Assembly: GCA_963815045.1 (NCBI GenBank)
Contig: CAWFET010000003.1
Location: 1-64,000, forward strand
Source: DASUPK01 sp963815045
GTDB lineage: Bacteria; Actinomycetota; Thermoleophilia; Solirubrobacterales; 70-9
DNA length: 64,000 nt
Reading direction: 5' to 3'
The position numbers and the translations under genes were made by a program. The notes under the pieces were generated by a model, which was not told the origin of the DNA, made no database searches, and worked only from the letters and a program-made list of their open reading frames with translations. Of the stretch, positions 14,997 to 23,374 are shown piece after piece; the stretch's first letter is position 1, and every line of letters starts with the position of its first letter.

Positions 14997-15590
14997 ATGT
15001 ACATGGCGACGGCTGAGACAGCGACGCGCGACAGGCGCGAGGAGATCCTGGAGGCGACTCTCCGGGTGATCGGCCGGGAAGGCCGCCAGGCCGTCACCCA
15101 CCGGGCCGTCGCCGAGGAGGCCGGGGTCCCGCTGGGCTCCACCACCTACTACTTCGATTCGCGAGACGACCTGCTCGGCCAGGCGCTCGAGCACGTGGCG
15201 CGCAAGGAGATCGAGCGGCACCGGAAGCTAGGCGAGGAGCTGCGTAGGGCGAAGACGCCGCGCCAGCTGGCCGATCTGCTTCTCAACGAGCTCATCTTCG
15301 AGGCCGAGGACCGGGACGCCTACATCGCCGAGTACGAGCTCTGGCTCGAGGCCGGACGCCGGCCCGATCTGCGCGAGGCGGCCACGGAATGGTGCGACGC
15401 CGTCCAGCTCGCCGTGGCGGGAGCGATGGAGAAGCTGGGAAGCACGGATCCGGCTACCGATGCGAGTCTCATCGTCGCCGCGATCGACGGACTGGGTGAG
15501 CGCGCGCTCGGCCGCGAGGAGGATGCCGCCCAGGCGATCGCCGAGTTCCGGCCGCAGCTGCGGCGGCTGATCGAGCGGCTGCTCGCCTAA
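14997..15590 (+). CDS. TetR-family repressor, probable regulator of the SMR pump
   Basis: A 197-residue TetR protein. The N-terminal helix-turn-helix is clear (EEILEATLRVIGREG, AVTHRAVAEEAGVPLGSTTYYF). The C-terminal ligand domain is generic. It lies six bases after the SMR gene in the same operon, and the GTACA palindromes at 14628-14663 are the obvious binding sites, giving an autoregulated drug-sensing circuit. The start is ATG 14997; ATG 15003 is an alternative. Confidence 0.9.
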   Translation: MYMATAETATRDRREEILEATLRVIGREGRQAVTHRAVAEEAGVPLGSTTYYFDSRDDLLGQALEHVARKEIERHRKLGEELRRAKTPRQLADLLLNELIFEAEDRDAYIAEYELWLEAGRRPDLREAATEWCDAVQLAVAGAMEKLGSTDPATDASLIVAAIDGLGERALGREEDAAQAIAEFRPQLRRLIERLLA

Positions 15591-15607
15591 GCGGCCCGGT
15601 GGCCGCT
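15590..15607. terminator. Bidirectional hairpin between convergent tetR and PAC2 genes
   Basis: A perfect 7-bp stem AGCGGCC/GGCCGCT (15590-15596 with 15601-15607) with a CGGT loop sits exactly between and overlapping both stop codons. It lacks a T tract, so termination is inferred from position. Confidence 0.5.
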
Positions 15608-16478
15608 AGTTCTCCGGGCCGCCACCCTGCTGGCGCAGGTAGCGCTCGAAGTCCCGGGCGAGGGATTCGCCAGAGGGAACGTCCTCATCGACGTCGAGGC
15701 GGTCGGCCTGCTCGGCCTCCAGGCGCTGGACGAGCTCCTCGATCTCCGGATTGGCGGCGACCGCGCGGGTCACCTGGCTCTCGTACGAGTCGGATTCCTC
15801 CTCGAGCCCGGATGCCTCCACGGCGACTCCGACGAGACCCTCGAGCCTGCGAAGCAGCGCCAGGGCCGCCTTCGGGTTGGGAACCGCCGCGACGTAGTGC
15901 GGCACGGCCGCCCAGAGGCTCGCGGACGGGATCCCGCGGCGGCGGCACGCGTCGTGGAGCACGCCGACGACGCCGGTCGGCCCCTCGTAGCTCGAACGGG
16001 CGAGGTCGAGACGCTCCACGAGATCCTCGTCCGAGGCGAGGCCGGTGATCGGGACGGGGAGGGTGTGAGCGACGTCGGCGATCAGGGCGCCCAGCGTGAC
16101 CACCATCTCCACGCCGAGCATCTCGGCGGCATCCGCGATCCCATCGGAGAACGTCCTCCAGCGCAGGTTCGGCTCGGTGCCGGCGAGGAGAACCAGGTCA
16201 CGTTCCGCGCCCTCGGGAGTCGCGGCGAGCATGACGTTCCCCGGCCACTCGATCTCGCGGCTCTGTCCCTCGGTGAGGCTGATCGTCGGCCGGTTCGCCT
16301 GGAAGTCGAAGAAATCCTCGGGATCGATCTGAGCGATCAGCTCAGCGTCGAGGGACTCTGCCGCGGTGGTAAGTGCCGTCGTCGCCGAGCCGGCCGCGTC
16401 GTTCCAACCCGCGAAAGCGCATACGAGAACCGGGGATCGAAGCTGCGGAGGCTCGGCCTCCCAAGCGAGCGCGTCCAT
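15606..16478 (-). CDS. PAC2 family protein (proteasome-assembly-chaperone-like)
   Basis: A 290-residue protein. It matches the actinobacterial PAC2 family: LVCAFAGWNDAAGSATTAL near the start, IEWPGN, DLVLLAGTEPNLRWR, VVTLGALIADVAHT and YEGPTGVVGVLHDACRRRGIPSASLWAAVPHYVA. The C-terminal 60 residues form an acidic, helical tail. PAC2 proteins accompany proteasome-bearing actinobacteria and resemble eukaryotic proteasome assembly chaperones; direct function in bacteria is not established. The start is ATG 16478. It diverges from the YhaM-like gene. Confidence 0.88.
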   Translation of the reverse strand: MDALAWEAEPPQLRSPVLVCAFAGWNDAAGSATTALTTAAESLDAELIAQIDPEDFFDFQANRPTISLTEGQSREIEWPGNVMLAATPEGAERDLVLLAGTEPNLRWRTFSDGIADAAEMLGVEMVVTLGALIADVAHTLPVPITGLASDEDLVERLDLARSSYEGPTGVVGVLHDACRRRGIPSASLWAAVPHYVAAVPNPKAALALLRRLEGLVGVAVEASGLEEESDSYESQVTRAVAANPEIEELVQRLEAEQADRLDVDEDVPSGESLARDFERYLRQQGGGPEN

Positions 16479-16558
16479 CGGGCGAGACTAGCCAATCGGG
16501 GCACGCGGGCACCCCGGTTCGGGCCTCTGATGTCCGGCCGAGTTTGGACACTCAGGGA

Positions 16559-17443
16559 GTGGAGGCCGCCACCCAACCACCGCAGGTCGCCGAGCTGCGC
16601 CCCGGGCAGCGATTTCGCGGCGTCTTCGCGTGTGTGCGCAAGGATCGGCTCTCCGCACGCAACGGCTCCATCTACCTCTCGCTCGAGCTGCGCGACCGAA
16701 CCGGCGCGATCCCGGCTCGCGTGTTCAGGGAGGTTGACCGCCTCGCCGGCCGATTCGAGCGAGGCGACGCGATTCATGTCTCCGGCAAGGTGGAGCGCTT
16801 CCGGGGCGAACTGGTCGCCGAGCTCGACGACATCCAGCCCGTGGCCGAGGGCGAGCTCGATCCATCCGAGTTCCTGCCCGCCGCCTACCGGAACGCCGAG
16901 GAGCTCGAGGGGTTTCTCGAGCACCTGACGCGGGAGGTCCACGACGAGCCCCTGCGGCGGGTCGTCGAGCGGGTTCTCTTCACCGAGCCCGTCGCGGCCG
17001 AGTTCCGCCGGGCCCCGTGTACGCGGGCCGGCCACCACGCGTACGTCGGCGGCCTGATCGAGCACACGGTCGCCGTCGGCACCCTCGTCGGCGAGGTCTG
17101 CCAGCTTCACCCGCGACTGGATTCGGACCTGCTGATGGCCGCCACGCTCGTCCACGACGTGGGCAAGACGCGCGAGTTCAGCTACGGGGCGGAGTTCGGG
17201 ATCACCGAGGAGGGCCGGCTGATCGGTCACCTGGCGCTGGGGGCCGAGATCGTCGGCGGTGCCGCGGGAGGACTGCCGCCCGACCGCAGGGCGGCGCTGC
17301 TCCACTGCGTGCTCTCACACCACGGGGCCGACGGGAACCGTTCCGGGGCGCGCGGCTTCGGGATGCCCGAGGCGCTCGCGCTCTATCGCCTCAACGCCCT
17401 CGATGCCGGGATCAAGGGCGCCCTGGAGCACGGGCTCCAATAG
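16559..17443 (+). CDS. OB-fold/HD-domain 3'-5' exoribonuclease, YhaM-like
   Basis: A 294-residue protein. The N-terminal OB-fold (about residues 10-95: FACVRKDRLSARNGSIYLSLELRDRTG, RGDAIHVSGKVE) is followed by an HD phosphohydrolase domain with HHAYVGGLIEHTVAVG, LVHDVGK, and later LIGHLALG and LSHHG. This is the domain order of the YhaM/CBF1 exoribonucleases, and the length is close to theirs. The start is probably GTG 16559; the frame is open farther upstream but into the facing promoter region. No strong ribosome site precedes it. The substrate, RNA or DNA ends, is inferred from the family. Confidence 0.85.
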   Translation: MEAATQPPQVAELRPGQRFRGVFACVRKDRLSARNGSIYLSLELRDRTGAIPARVFREVDRLAGRFERGDAIHVSGKVERFRGELVAELDDIQPVAEGELDPSEFLPAAYRNAEELEGFLEHLTREVHDEPLRRVVERVLFTEPVAAEFRRAPCTRAGHHAYVGGLIEHTVAVGTLVGEVCQLHPRLDSDLLMAATLVHDVGKTREFSYGAEFGITEEGRLIGHLALGAEIVGGAAGGLPPDRRAALLHCVLSHHGADGNRSGARGFGMPEALALYRLNALDAGIKGALEHGLQ

Positions 17444-17445
17444 GC

Positions 17446-18797
17446 CTACTTGCCGTGAGAGCCGCTGGAATTGCCCGTACTGCTCGAGGTGCCGTGAGAT
17501 GCGCTGCTCCCGCCCGCGTGGCCGTGCGAGCTGCCTGAGCTTCCCCCGCCACCGCTGGAGCCATGGCCGCGACTCGAGCCATGGCTGCCGCTCGAACCAT
17601 GGCTCCCGCTCGAGTGATGGCCCCCGCCGGAGCCGCCACTGCCGTGAGATGAGGAGGAGCCGGTCGCCGCGACGGATGAGTGCGAGGACGAGGATGAGGA
17701 GCCGCCCGACGGCGACTCGCCGGACTGCCCGGTGGCCTTGCCGTGGCTCTTCGAGGTGTGCTCCTGGTGCGCCTGGTCGCTCTTGCCGTTGTTGTCCCCC
17801 ACGCCGCGTCGCTTCCCGCCGGCGACGCCGCCGTGCAGCCGCCCCGGGAGGCCGGGGTGCAGGACCCGCGGGCCGGACACCGACCCGGGTTGGGTGATGG
17901 CCGCGAGGCCGCCCACCGGTCCGGCGACCGTCGGGCACGCCGCCGTGCCGCATGCCGGCGGGGGACCGGGAACCGTGGACGGGGGCGCAGCGTCGGATTC
18001 CCCCAGGGCGCCGGAGCGGGCAAGGGCGGTCCCCGCTCCGCCTACGACCAGACACATGAGGAGGGCGAGCAGCCGGGATGAGCGTTCGCCGGTCGGCCTC
18101 GCACGACGCTCGCGCACGACCTGCTCGAGCGCGCCGGCGACCTCCGGATCGAACTGGGTGCCGGAGCAGCGCCTGATCTCGGCGACCGCCTCGGCCGCCG
18201 AGCGACCGGCCCGGTAGGGGCGATCGCTCCGGATCGCGTGGAAGGTGTCAGCGCAGAAGATGATCCGGCTCCCAAGTGGGATGTCGTCGCCCTTGAGCCC
18301 GTCCGGATAGCCGTCGCCGTCCCAGCGCTCGTGCGAGTGGCGAACGAGATGACCGACCTGGCGAGCTCCTCGACCGCGCTCAGGATCTCCTCGCCGATGA
18401 CGGTGTGGCGCCGCATCAGCGCCCATTCCTCATCGGTGAGCGGGCCGGGCTTCTCGAGAATCCGGCTGGGCACCCAGGCCTTGCCGATGTCGTGGAGCTG
18501 GGCCGCGATGAGCAGGTCATCGGCGGCGTCGCCGGTAAAGCCCAGTCGATCGCCGATCGCCTCCGTGATCAGGACCACGTCATCCGAGTGCTCGGCCGTG
18601 CCTGCGCCCGCCTCGGCGAGGATCGCCCTGCAGACGTCCAGGGCGACGTCGCGCGCACCTGGAGCCTCGATGGCGCCGTTGCCGTTCCCCCGCGACTTCC
18701 CGTTCGTGCCGTTGCCGACCGCCTTGCCGAGGCGCGCCGCCAGCTCGGCGGAGGTCGTTCCGCCTGGTTCCCGGCTGATGTCGGTATCCGCTCGCAT
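17446..18797 (-). pseudogene. HD-GYP phosphodiesterase-like protein, interrupted by a one-base frameshift
   Basis: Two reading frames join into one protein. The first, from ATG 18797, carries LHDIGKAWVPSRILEKPGPLT and GEEILSAVEELA. The second carries RHSHERWDGDGYPDGLKGDDIPLGSRI and DTFHAIRSDRPYR. One extra base at about 18355-18366 would restore a continuous 450-residue protein. This would be a c-di-GMP-type HD-GYP domain (about residues 45-240), one membrane helix (LLALLMCLVVGGAGTAL) and a 190-residue exported tail rich in Ser, Gly and His (SSGSHGSSGSHGSS). Both halves keep good coding character, so a recent mutation or an assembly error are equally possible. Confidence 0.8.
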
Positions 18798-18928
18798 CCC
18801 TCACCCCCCTTGCCCGTCCCGTTCGGGCAAACGATCTGCGTGCGGAGCCAGTCTCTCCAGATCCCGGCTTGGCCTGCCGCGCAAGTTTGGCAGTCACACC
18901 GAGCCCGGAAATACCAAGAATGCAGGGA

Positions 18929-19324
18929 TTAGTCGGAGTAGTCCGGATGCGGTTCCTCTGGCTGCCGAACGGCCCGGATGACCAGCTGCGCCGCGATCAG
19001 GAGCGCGAGCCCGGCGAAGGTGAGCTCCAGGGCCCGCTCGGGAACGGCGTTGGAGGTGACGACTCCGACCAGCACCCCCAGGGGCGAGAGCGCGCCGATC
19101 ACGAGCCCCTCGCGCACGCGGACGTTCCCGTATCCGAGCTGGCGCCAGACCGCGACGAGGGCAACCGGGACGATCGCCAGCAGCGAGGTTGCCTCCGCGT
19201 GGACCTGGGACTCGTCCATGAAGATCGCGAGCGCCGGGACGAACAGGATGCCGCCGCCCACGCCGAGCAGCCCCCCGACCAGCCCACCCGCGAAGCCCAT
19301 GAGTGCCGCGGCGATCGAGCTCAC
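18929..19324 (-). CDS. Half-size TauE/SafE (DUF81) transporter, second partner
   Basis: A 131-residue membrane protein with about four helices. It carries one copy of the DUF81 signature GFAGGLVGGLLGVGGGILFVPAL. Full TauE/SafE proteins, exporters of sulfite, sulfoacetate or related anions, have two such repeats in about 250 residues. Here each repeat is a separate frame and the two together add up to that length. GTG 19324 overlaps the stop of the upstream half by four bases (GTGA). This could be a natural two-subunit carrier or one gene split by a single-base deletion at the junction. Confidence 0.75.
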   Translation of the reverse strand: MSSIAAALMGFAGGLVGGLLGVGGGILFVPALAIFMDESQVHAEATSLLAIVPVALVAVWRQLGYGNVRVREGLVIGALSPLGVLVGVVTSNAVPERALELTFAGLALLIAAQLVIRAVRQPEEPHPDYSD

Positions 19325-19683
19325 GAGATGATCAGCTTCGCCGCGATGATCACGAGGAGGCCTGCAAAGAGAAGGGAGATCGTGCGCTCGGGGATGCGCT
19401 GCTGGAGGGCTGTCCCAGCGATCGCCCCGCCGATTGCGGGGACGCCGACCAGCGCAGCGTTCGGCGGATCGACGTTGCCGTAGAAAGCCTGCAGGGTGAC
19501 GGCGACGGCCGCGATCACCACGATGGCCATCATGCTGGTCCCGGTCGCCTCCCTGGCCCCGTAACCGAGCCAGACGATCAGCAGCGGGACGATCACGCTG
19601 CCGCCCCCCACCCCGAGCAGGCCGCTGAACGCACCACCCACCGTGCCGATCGCCGCCAGCTTCAGAGTTCGTGACTCGTGCAT
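19321..19683 (-). CDS. Half-size TauE/SafE (DUF81) transporter, first partner
   Basis: A 120-residue membrane protein. It starts MHESRTLKLAAIG and has the DUF81 repeat GAFSGLLGVGGGSVIVPLLIVWLG, with about four helices ending AGLLVIIAAKLIIS. The stop overlaps the start of the second half by four bases. ATG 19683 overlaps the earliest possible start of the divergent otsB gene, so the promoters must be very compact or lie inside coding DNA. The substrate is unknown. Confidence 0.75.
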   Translation of the reverse strand: MHESRTLKLAAIGTVGGAFSGLLGVGGGSVIVPLLIVWLGYGAREATGTSMMAIVVIAAVAVTLQAFYGNVDPPNAALVGVPAIGGAIAGTALQQRIPERTISLLFAGLLVIIAAKLIIS

Positions 19684-19702
19684 GGCGGGCGATACTACGG
19701 CG

Positions 19703-20515
19703 ATGCCAGACGTGGAGGGACAGGACGGCGCGCTCGAGCCGCTGCTCGCGCCGTTTACCGGGGATCCAGACCGCTCGGCCGTCCTTACGGATGTCGACGG
19801 CACGATCGCGCCGATCGTCCTGCGGCCCGAGGACGCCGCGGTGCCCGAGTCGACGCGAGATCTGCTGCGAGGACTGGCAGAGCGCTACGCCCTGGTCGGT
19901 TGCCTGAGCGGCCGCCGGGCGCTGGAGGCGCGGCGCATCGTCGGGCTGGACGAGCTCGCCTACTCCGGCAATCACGGCTTCGAGCTGTTGCTGCCCGGCG
20001 ACGACCAGGTGCGTCCCGAGCCCTCTCTCGACGGTCACGAGGGAGATGCGCCGCGGTTCGTCGAGGGACTCGACCGCTCCGAGCTCGACCGGGTCGGGAT
20101 CCGGACCGAGGACAAGGGCGCGATCGTCGCCCTCCACTGGCGCGGAGCCGACAACGAGGGAGCCGCCGAATCCGTCGCCCACGAGATCGCCAGCGCGGCC
20201 GAGTGGCAGGGCCTGGTCTCGCACCGGGGGCGGAAGGTGCTCGAAATCAGGCCGGACGTCGCGATCAACAAGGGAATCGCCGTTGCGGCCCTGCTCGCCT
20301 CCACCCCGGTCGTCAACGCCCTCTACGGCGGCGACGACCGAACCGACGTCGACGCCTTCACGGCACTGAGGACGCTGCATGACGATGGCGAGCTGGAGGC
20401 GATCGCCTGCATCGCCGTCGCCTCGGACGAGTCGCCGCCGGAGGTTGCCCGAGAAGCGGATCTGACCGTCGACGGGCCCAAGGGGTTTGTCCGCGCCCTC
20501 GAGGCGCTCCTCTAG
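19703..20515 (+). CDS. otsB: Trehalose-6-phosphate phosphatase
   Basis: A 270-residue HAD-family phosphatase that would release trehalose from trehalose-6-phosphate. The nucleophile motif is LTDVDGTIAPI (DxDGT). LSGRRALEARRIVGL, YSGNHGFELL and a late GGDDRTDVDAFTAL follow, which is the OtsB order. The start is placed at ATG 19703; ATG 19682 is also in frame but overlaps the TauE start. No otsA synthase is near, so the gene is separated from its pathway partner. The next gene begins on the base after its stop. Confidence 0.9.
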   Translation: MPDVEGQDGALEPLLAPFTGDPDRSAVLTDVDGTIAPIVLRPEDAAVPESTRDLLRGLAERYALVGCLSGRRALEARRIVGLDELAYSGNHGFELLLPGDDQVRPEPSLDGHEGDAPRFVEGLDRSELDRVGIRTEDKGAIVALHWRGADNEGAAESVAHEIASAAEWQGLVSHRGRKVLEIRPDVAINKGIAVAALLASTPVVNALYGGDDRTDVDAFTALRTLHDDGELEAIACIAVASDESPPEVAREADLTVDGPKGFVRALEALL

Positions 20516-21064
20516 ATGGCCTTCTGCGACCTGCTGCGAACGACGGTCCTGCTGGCCGCCGGCGCCGCCACCGCACTCGCCGCGCTCACCGTGGTCACGG
20601 TGAGCGCCTCCGGCGACACGCTGACGCTCTACGTCGCGGCGGTCTGGTGGGTCATCGCACTGGTCGGAGGGATCATCCTTGGCAGCCCCGCTCGCGCCGC
20701 CGAGGCGATGCGTCCGGCGCTCACCGAGGCGCGAATGGCCACCGCGCTCCCCGACCTCGGCAACCCGACTCGGGCGGCGCTCGCCCGGCTCTGGCCCCTC
20801 GCGGCGTTCGCCGCGATCGCCGGCGGCGTCGGACTGGTCTACTCAGGGGTCGCGGCGATCGGCACGGGTTTCGCGATCGGAGCGGCGCTGACCCTGCGCT
20901 CGAGGGAGGGCGCGGTGGCGGCGATCGAGGAGCGGGACGGCGTCCGCTTCTACGTCGAGCAAGGCTCGGCGCTGCAGCCGGTCAAGCTCGTGCGAACGCC
21001 GGGACTGCGGCGCGACAGGCCCCCGCCCGGGAGCCAACCGCCACCGCCACCCGCGGCTGCCTAG
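20516..21064 (+). CDS. Membrane protein, unknown function, coupled to otsB
   Basis: A 182-residue protein with about four hydrophobic segments (TVLLAAGAATALAALTVV, LYVAAVWWVIALVGGIILG, LWPLAAFAAIAGGVGLVY, AAIGTGFAIGAALTL). A short soluble domain follows (AIEERDGVRFYVEQGSAL) and a proline-rich tail (PPPGSQPPPPP). ATG 20516 follows the otsB stop with no gap, so it is expressed with otsB. Its stop overlaps the convergent MFS gene by four bases. I do not recognise the family. Confidence 0.7.
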   Translation: MAFCDLLRTTVLLAAGAATALAALTVVTVSASGDTLTLYVAAVWWVIALVGGIILGSPARAAEAMRPALTEARMATALPDLGNPTRAALARLWPLAAFAAIAGGVGLVYSGVAAIGTGFAIGAALTLRSREGAVAAIEERDGVRFYVEQGSALQPVKLVRTPGLRRDRPPPGSQPPPPPAAA

Positions 21065-22533
21065 GCAGCCGCGGGCACCTCAGCCTGAGTCGCCTCGGCG
21101 TTCGACATCTCGACATGCGCCTTGCTGTCGCGGGTCCGGATCAGGACCAGGGTCGCGACGAAGCCGAGCGCCGCGATCACCGCGCCGCCGAAGAACGCGC
21201 TCTGGAATCCCTCCGTGAGCCCGTTCGCGAGCGTCGAGTGACCGGTCGCCATCACGTCGCTCGTGCGCGTGGTGGCGATCGTGGAGAGCACCGCGAGCCC
21301 GAGCGCCCCGCCGATCTGCTGCGAGGTGTTGATCAGGCCGCTGGCGAGGCCCTGCTCACGCTGCTCGACGCCGGACACGGCCGCGATCGTCGAGGTGACG
21401 AAGCCGAATCCGAGGCCGATCGCGGCGAGCAGAGACGCGCCGAGGATGTCGGTCAGGAAGCCGCCGCCGACCGAGACCTGGCTGAACCAGAGCAGCCCGG
21501 CGGAGACCGAGAGCATCCCGGCCGCGAGGATCGGCTTGAAGCCGAACCGCGTGACCAGCTGGCCGCCGACGCCGGCAGCCAGGATGATCGTCACAGCCAG
21601 GGGCAGGTACGAGAGTCCGGTGTGAATCGGGCTGTAGCCCAGGACCTGCTGCATGTACAGGGAGATGAAATAGAACATCGAGAACAGGGAGGCCCCGAGC
21701 AGGATCCCGACCACGTTGGCCCCTGTCAGGGTCCTCAGCCGGAAGATCCGGAACGGCACCAGTGGAGCCTTGGAGCGCTGCTCGACGAAAACGAAGGCCA
21801 CGATCAGGGCCACCGAGAGGGCGAGCAGGCCGACGATCTTGGTCGACCCCCAGCCTGAGTTGCTCGCATCGAGCAGGGCATAGGCGAGCACCGACAGGCC
21901 CGCGGTGATGCTCACCGCGCCGGCCGCGTCGAAGTGCCTCGTCTCGGACTCCGAGCGGCTCTCTCCAATCAGCCCGGGAGTGAATGCGAGAGCGATGGCC
22001 GCCACCGGGACGTTGACCCAGAGGACCCACTCCCAGCCGAGTCCGTCGGTGAGGATGCCGCCGAGCAGGACCCCGGCTGCGCCGGCCGATCCCGCCACGG
22101 CGCCCCAGGCACCGAGGGCCTTGTTCCGCTCAGCTCCGTCCTGGAAGAGGCCGGTAACGATCGAGAGCGCTGCGGGCGAGACGATCGCGGCGCCCAGGCC
22201 CTGAGCGGCGCGCGCCGCGATCAGCTGGCCCTGCGTGGCCGCGAATCCGGCCGCCAGCGAAGCGATGCCGACGACGGCCAGCCCTGTCATGAAGACGCGG
22301 CGCCGGCCGAGCAGGTCTGCCGCGCGGCCACCGAGCAGCAGGAAGCCGCCGAAGGCGATCACATAGGCGTTGACCACCCAGGGGAGGTTCTCCTCCGAGA
22401 AGCCGAGCCCCTTGCCGATGCTCGGCAGGGCCACGTTGACGATCGATGCATCGAGGACCACGATGAACTGCGCGACGCAGAGGAGAATCAACGCGGTCCA
22501 GCGCTTCTCGAGATATTCCTGAGGTGTGGTCAT
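21061..22533 (-). CDS. DHA2-type MFS multidrug exporter (EmrB/QacA family, 14 helices)
   Basis: A 490-residue transporter. N-terminal motif D1 (LDASIVNVALPSIGKGLG), motif A (GGRAADLLGRRRVF) and motif C (GSAGAAGVLLGGILTDGLGWEWVLWVNVP) are all clear, and the length fits 14 helices. It should export hydrophobic drugs using the proton gradient. It is transcribed away from a TetR gene, and two palindromes between them (22629-22644 and 22662-22679) are probable operators. The start is ATG 22533. Confidence 0.93.
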   Translation of the reverse strand: MTTPQEYLEKRWTALILLCVAQFIVVLDASIVNVALPSIGKGLGFSEENLPWVVNAYVIAFGGFLLLGGRAADLLGRRRVFMTGLAVVGIASLAAGFAATQGQLIAARAAQGLGAAIVSPAALSIVTGLFQDGAERNKALGAWGAVAGSAGAAGVLLGGILTDGLGWEWVLWVNVPVAAIALAFTPGLIGESRSESETRHFDAAGAVSITAGLSVLAYALLDASNSGWGSTKIVGLLALSVALIVAFVFVEQRSKAPLVPFRIFRLRTLTGANVVGILLGASLFSMFYFISLYMQQVLGYSPIHTGLSYLPLAVTIILAAGVGGQLVTRFGFKPILAAGMLSVSAGLLWFSQVSVGGGFLTDILGASLLAAIGLGFGFVTSTIAAVSGVEQREQGLASGLINTSQQIGGALGLAVLSTIATTRTSDVMATGHSTLANGLTEGFQSAFFGGAVIAALGFVATLVLIRTRDSKAHVEMSNAEATQAEVPAAA

Positions 22534-22628
22534 CCCCCTGACTCCTTTCGCAACTCGGGGTGTTGTCGCTCTTTCACTCTTTAAGACGAACGAGATGGGC
22601 TGAATTGGACAGTTGAGTTATGCTTATT

Positions 22629-22644
22629 CGGAACCTGAGTTCCG
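22629..22644. promoter_or_regulatory. Palindromic operator 1 between MFS exporter and TetR
   Basis: CGGAAC-CTGA-GTTCCG, a perfect 6-bp inverted repeat with a 4-base centre, in the 205-bp divergent promoter region. It shares the CGGAA half-site with operator 2. Confidence 0.65.
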
Positions 22645-22661
22645 GTTTCGCTTAGGACTAT

Positions 22662-22679
22662 ACGGAATTCAGATTCCGT
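22662..22679. promoter_or_regulatory. Palindromic operator 2 between MFS exporter and TetR
   Basis: ACGGAAT-TCAG-ATTCCGT, a perfect 7-bp inverted repeat with a 4-base centre. The centres of operators 1 and 2 are 34 bp apart. A minus-strand -10-like TATAGT (about 22657-22662) for the exporter lies between them. Confidence 0.65.
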
Positions 22680-22738
22680 TTGCGTGCAGGTAGTCACACA
22701 AGTGGGATTACGCCTCAACGCGCAGCTAGGCTCGATCC

Positions 22739-23374
22739 ATGGCCGCCACCAAGACAAAGCCCGAGTCAGCCCCCGCACTGCGGGCCGATGCCCGGCGCAA
22801 CCGGGAGTCGATCAAGCAGGCGGCCCGTGAAGGCTTCGCCGAGCACGGCTTCGACTGCCAGATGGAGGACATAGCCCGGACCGCCGGGGTCGGCGTCGGC
22901 ACCGTCTATCGCCACTTCCCCAACAAGGAGGCCCTGCTCGACGCTCTGGTCGCGGACCGTTTCGAGCGGATGGCCGAGGAGACCGCGAGGGCGCTCGAGA
23001 AGGACGACCCGTGGGAGGCCTTCTGCGAGCTGATGCGCTGGTCGGCCCAGTACCAGGCCGAGGACCGCGGGCTCTCCGAGGTGCTCGGCTCGCGGCCGCT
23101 GGTCGGGGAGGCCGCAGCCGCGAAGTCCGGCCTGGTCGAGCTCAGCGGCAAGCTGATCCGAAATGCGCAGCGCGCGGGAAAGATGCGCAAGGACCTCCTG
23201 GTCGAGGACATCCCGACGATGATCTGCGGCCTCAGCGCCGTCACCGGTTCGGCCGAGGGCAGCATGCCGGCGATGAACTGGGAGCGCTTCCTCGAGGTGA
23301 TGCTCGATGGGATGAGCGCGCCGGGAAGCGCGAAGCTTCCCGCACCGAGGGCTCGCCTCAACCGGCCGCGCTAG
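22739..23374 (+). CDS. TetR-family repressor, probable regulator of the divergent MFS exporter
   Basis: A 211-residue TetR protein. The DNA-binding domain is typical (RESIKQAAREGFAEHGF, MEDIARTAGVGVGTVYRHFPNKEALLDAL). A ligand domain with MRWSAQYQAEDRGLSEVLG follows, as in the AcrR-like group that guards drug exporters. It is divergent from the DHA2 exporter with palindromes in between, the classic arrangement for self- and pump-repression. The start is ATG 22739. The stop abuts the convergent polX stop. Confidence 0.92.
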   Translation: MAATKTKPESAPALRADARRNRESIKQAAREGFAEHGFDCQMEDIARTAGVGVGTVYRHFPNKEALLDALVADRFERMAEETARALEKDDPWEAFCELMRWSAQYQAEDRGLSEVLGSRPLVGEAAAAKSGLVELSGKLIRNAQRAGKMRKDLLVEDIPTMICGLSAVTGSAEGSMPAMNWERFLEVMLDGMSAPGSAKLPAPRARLNRPR

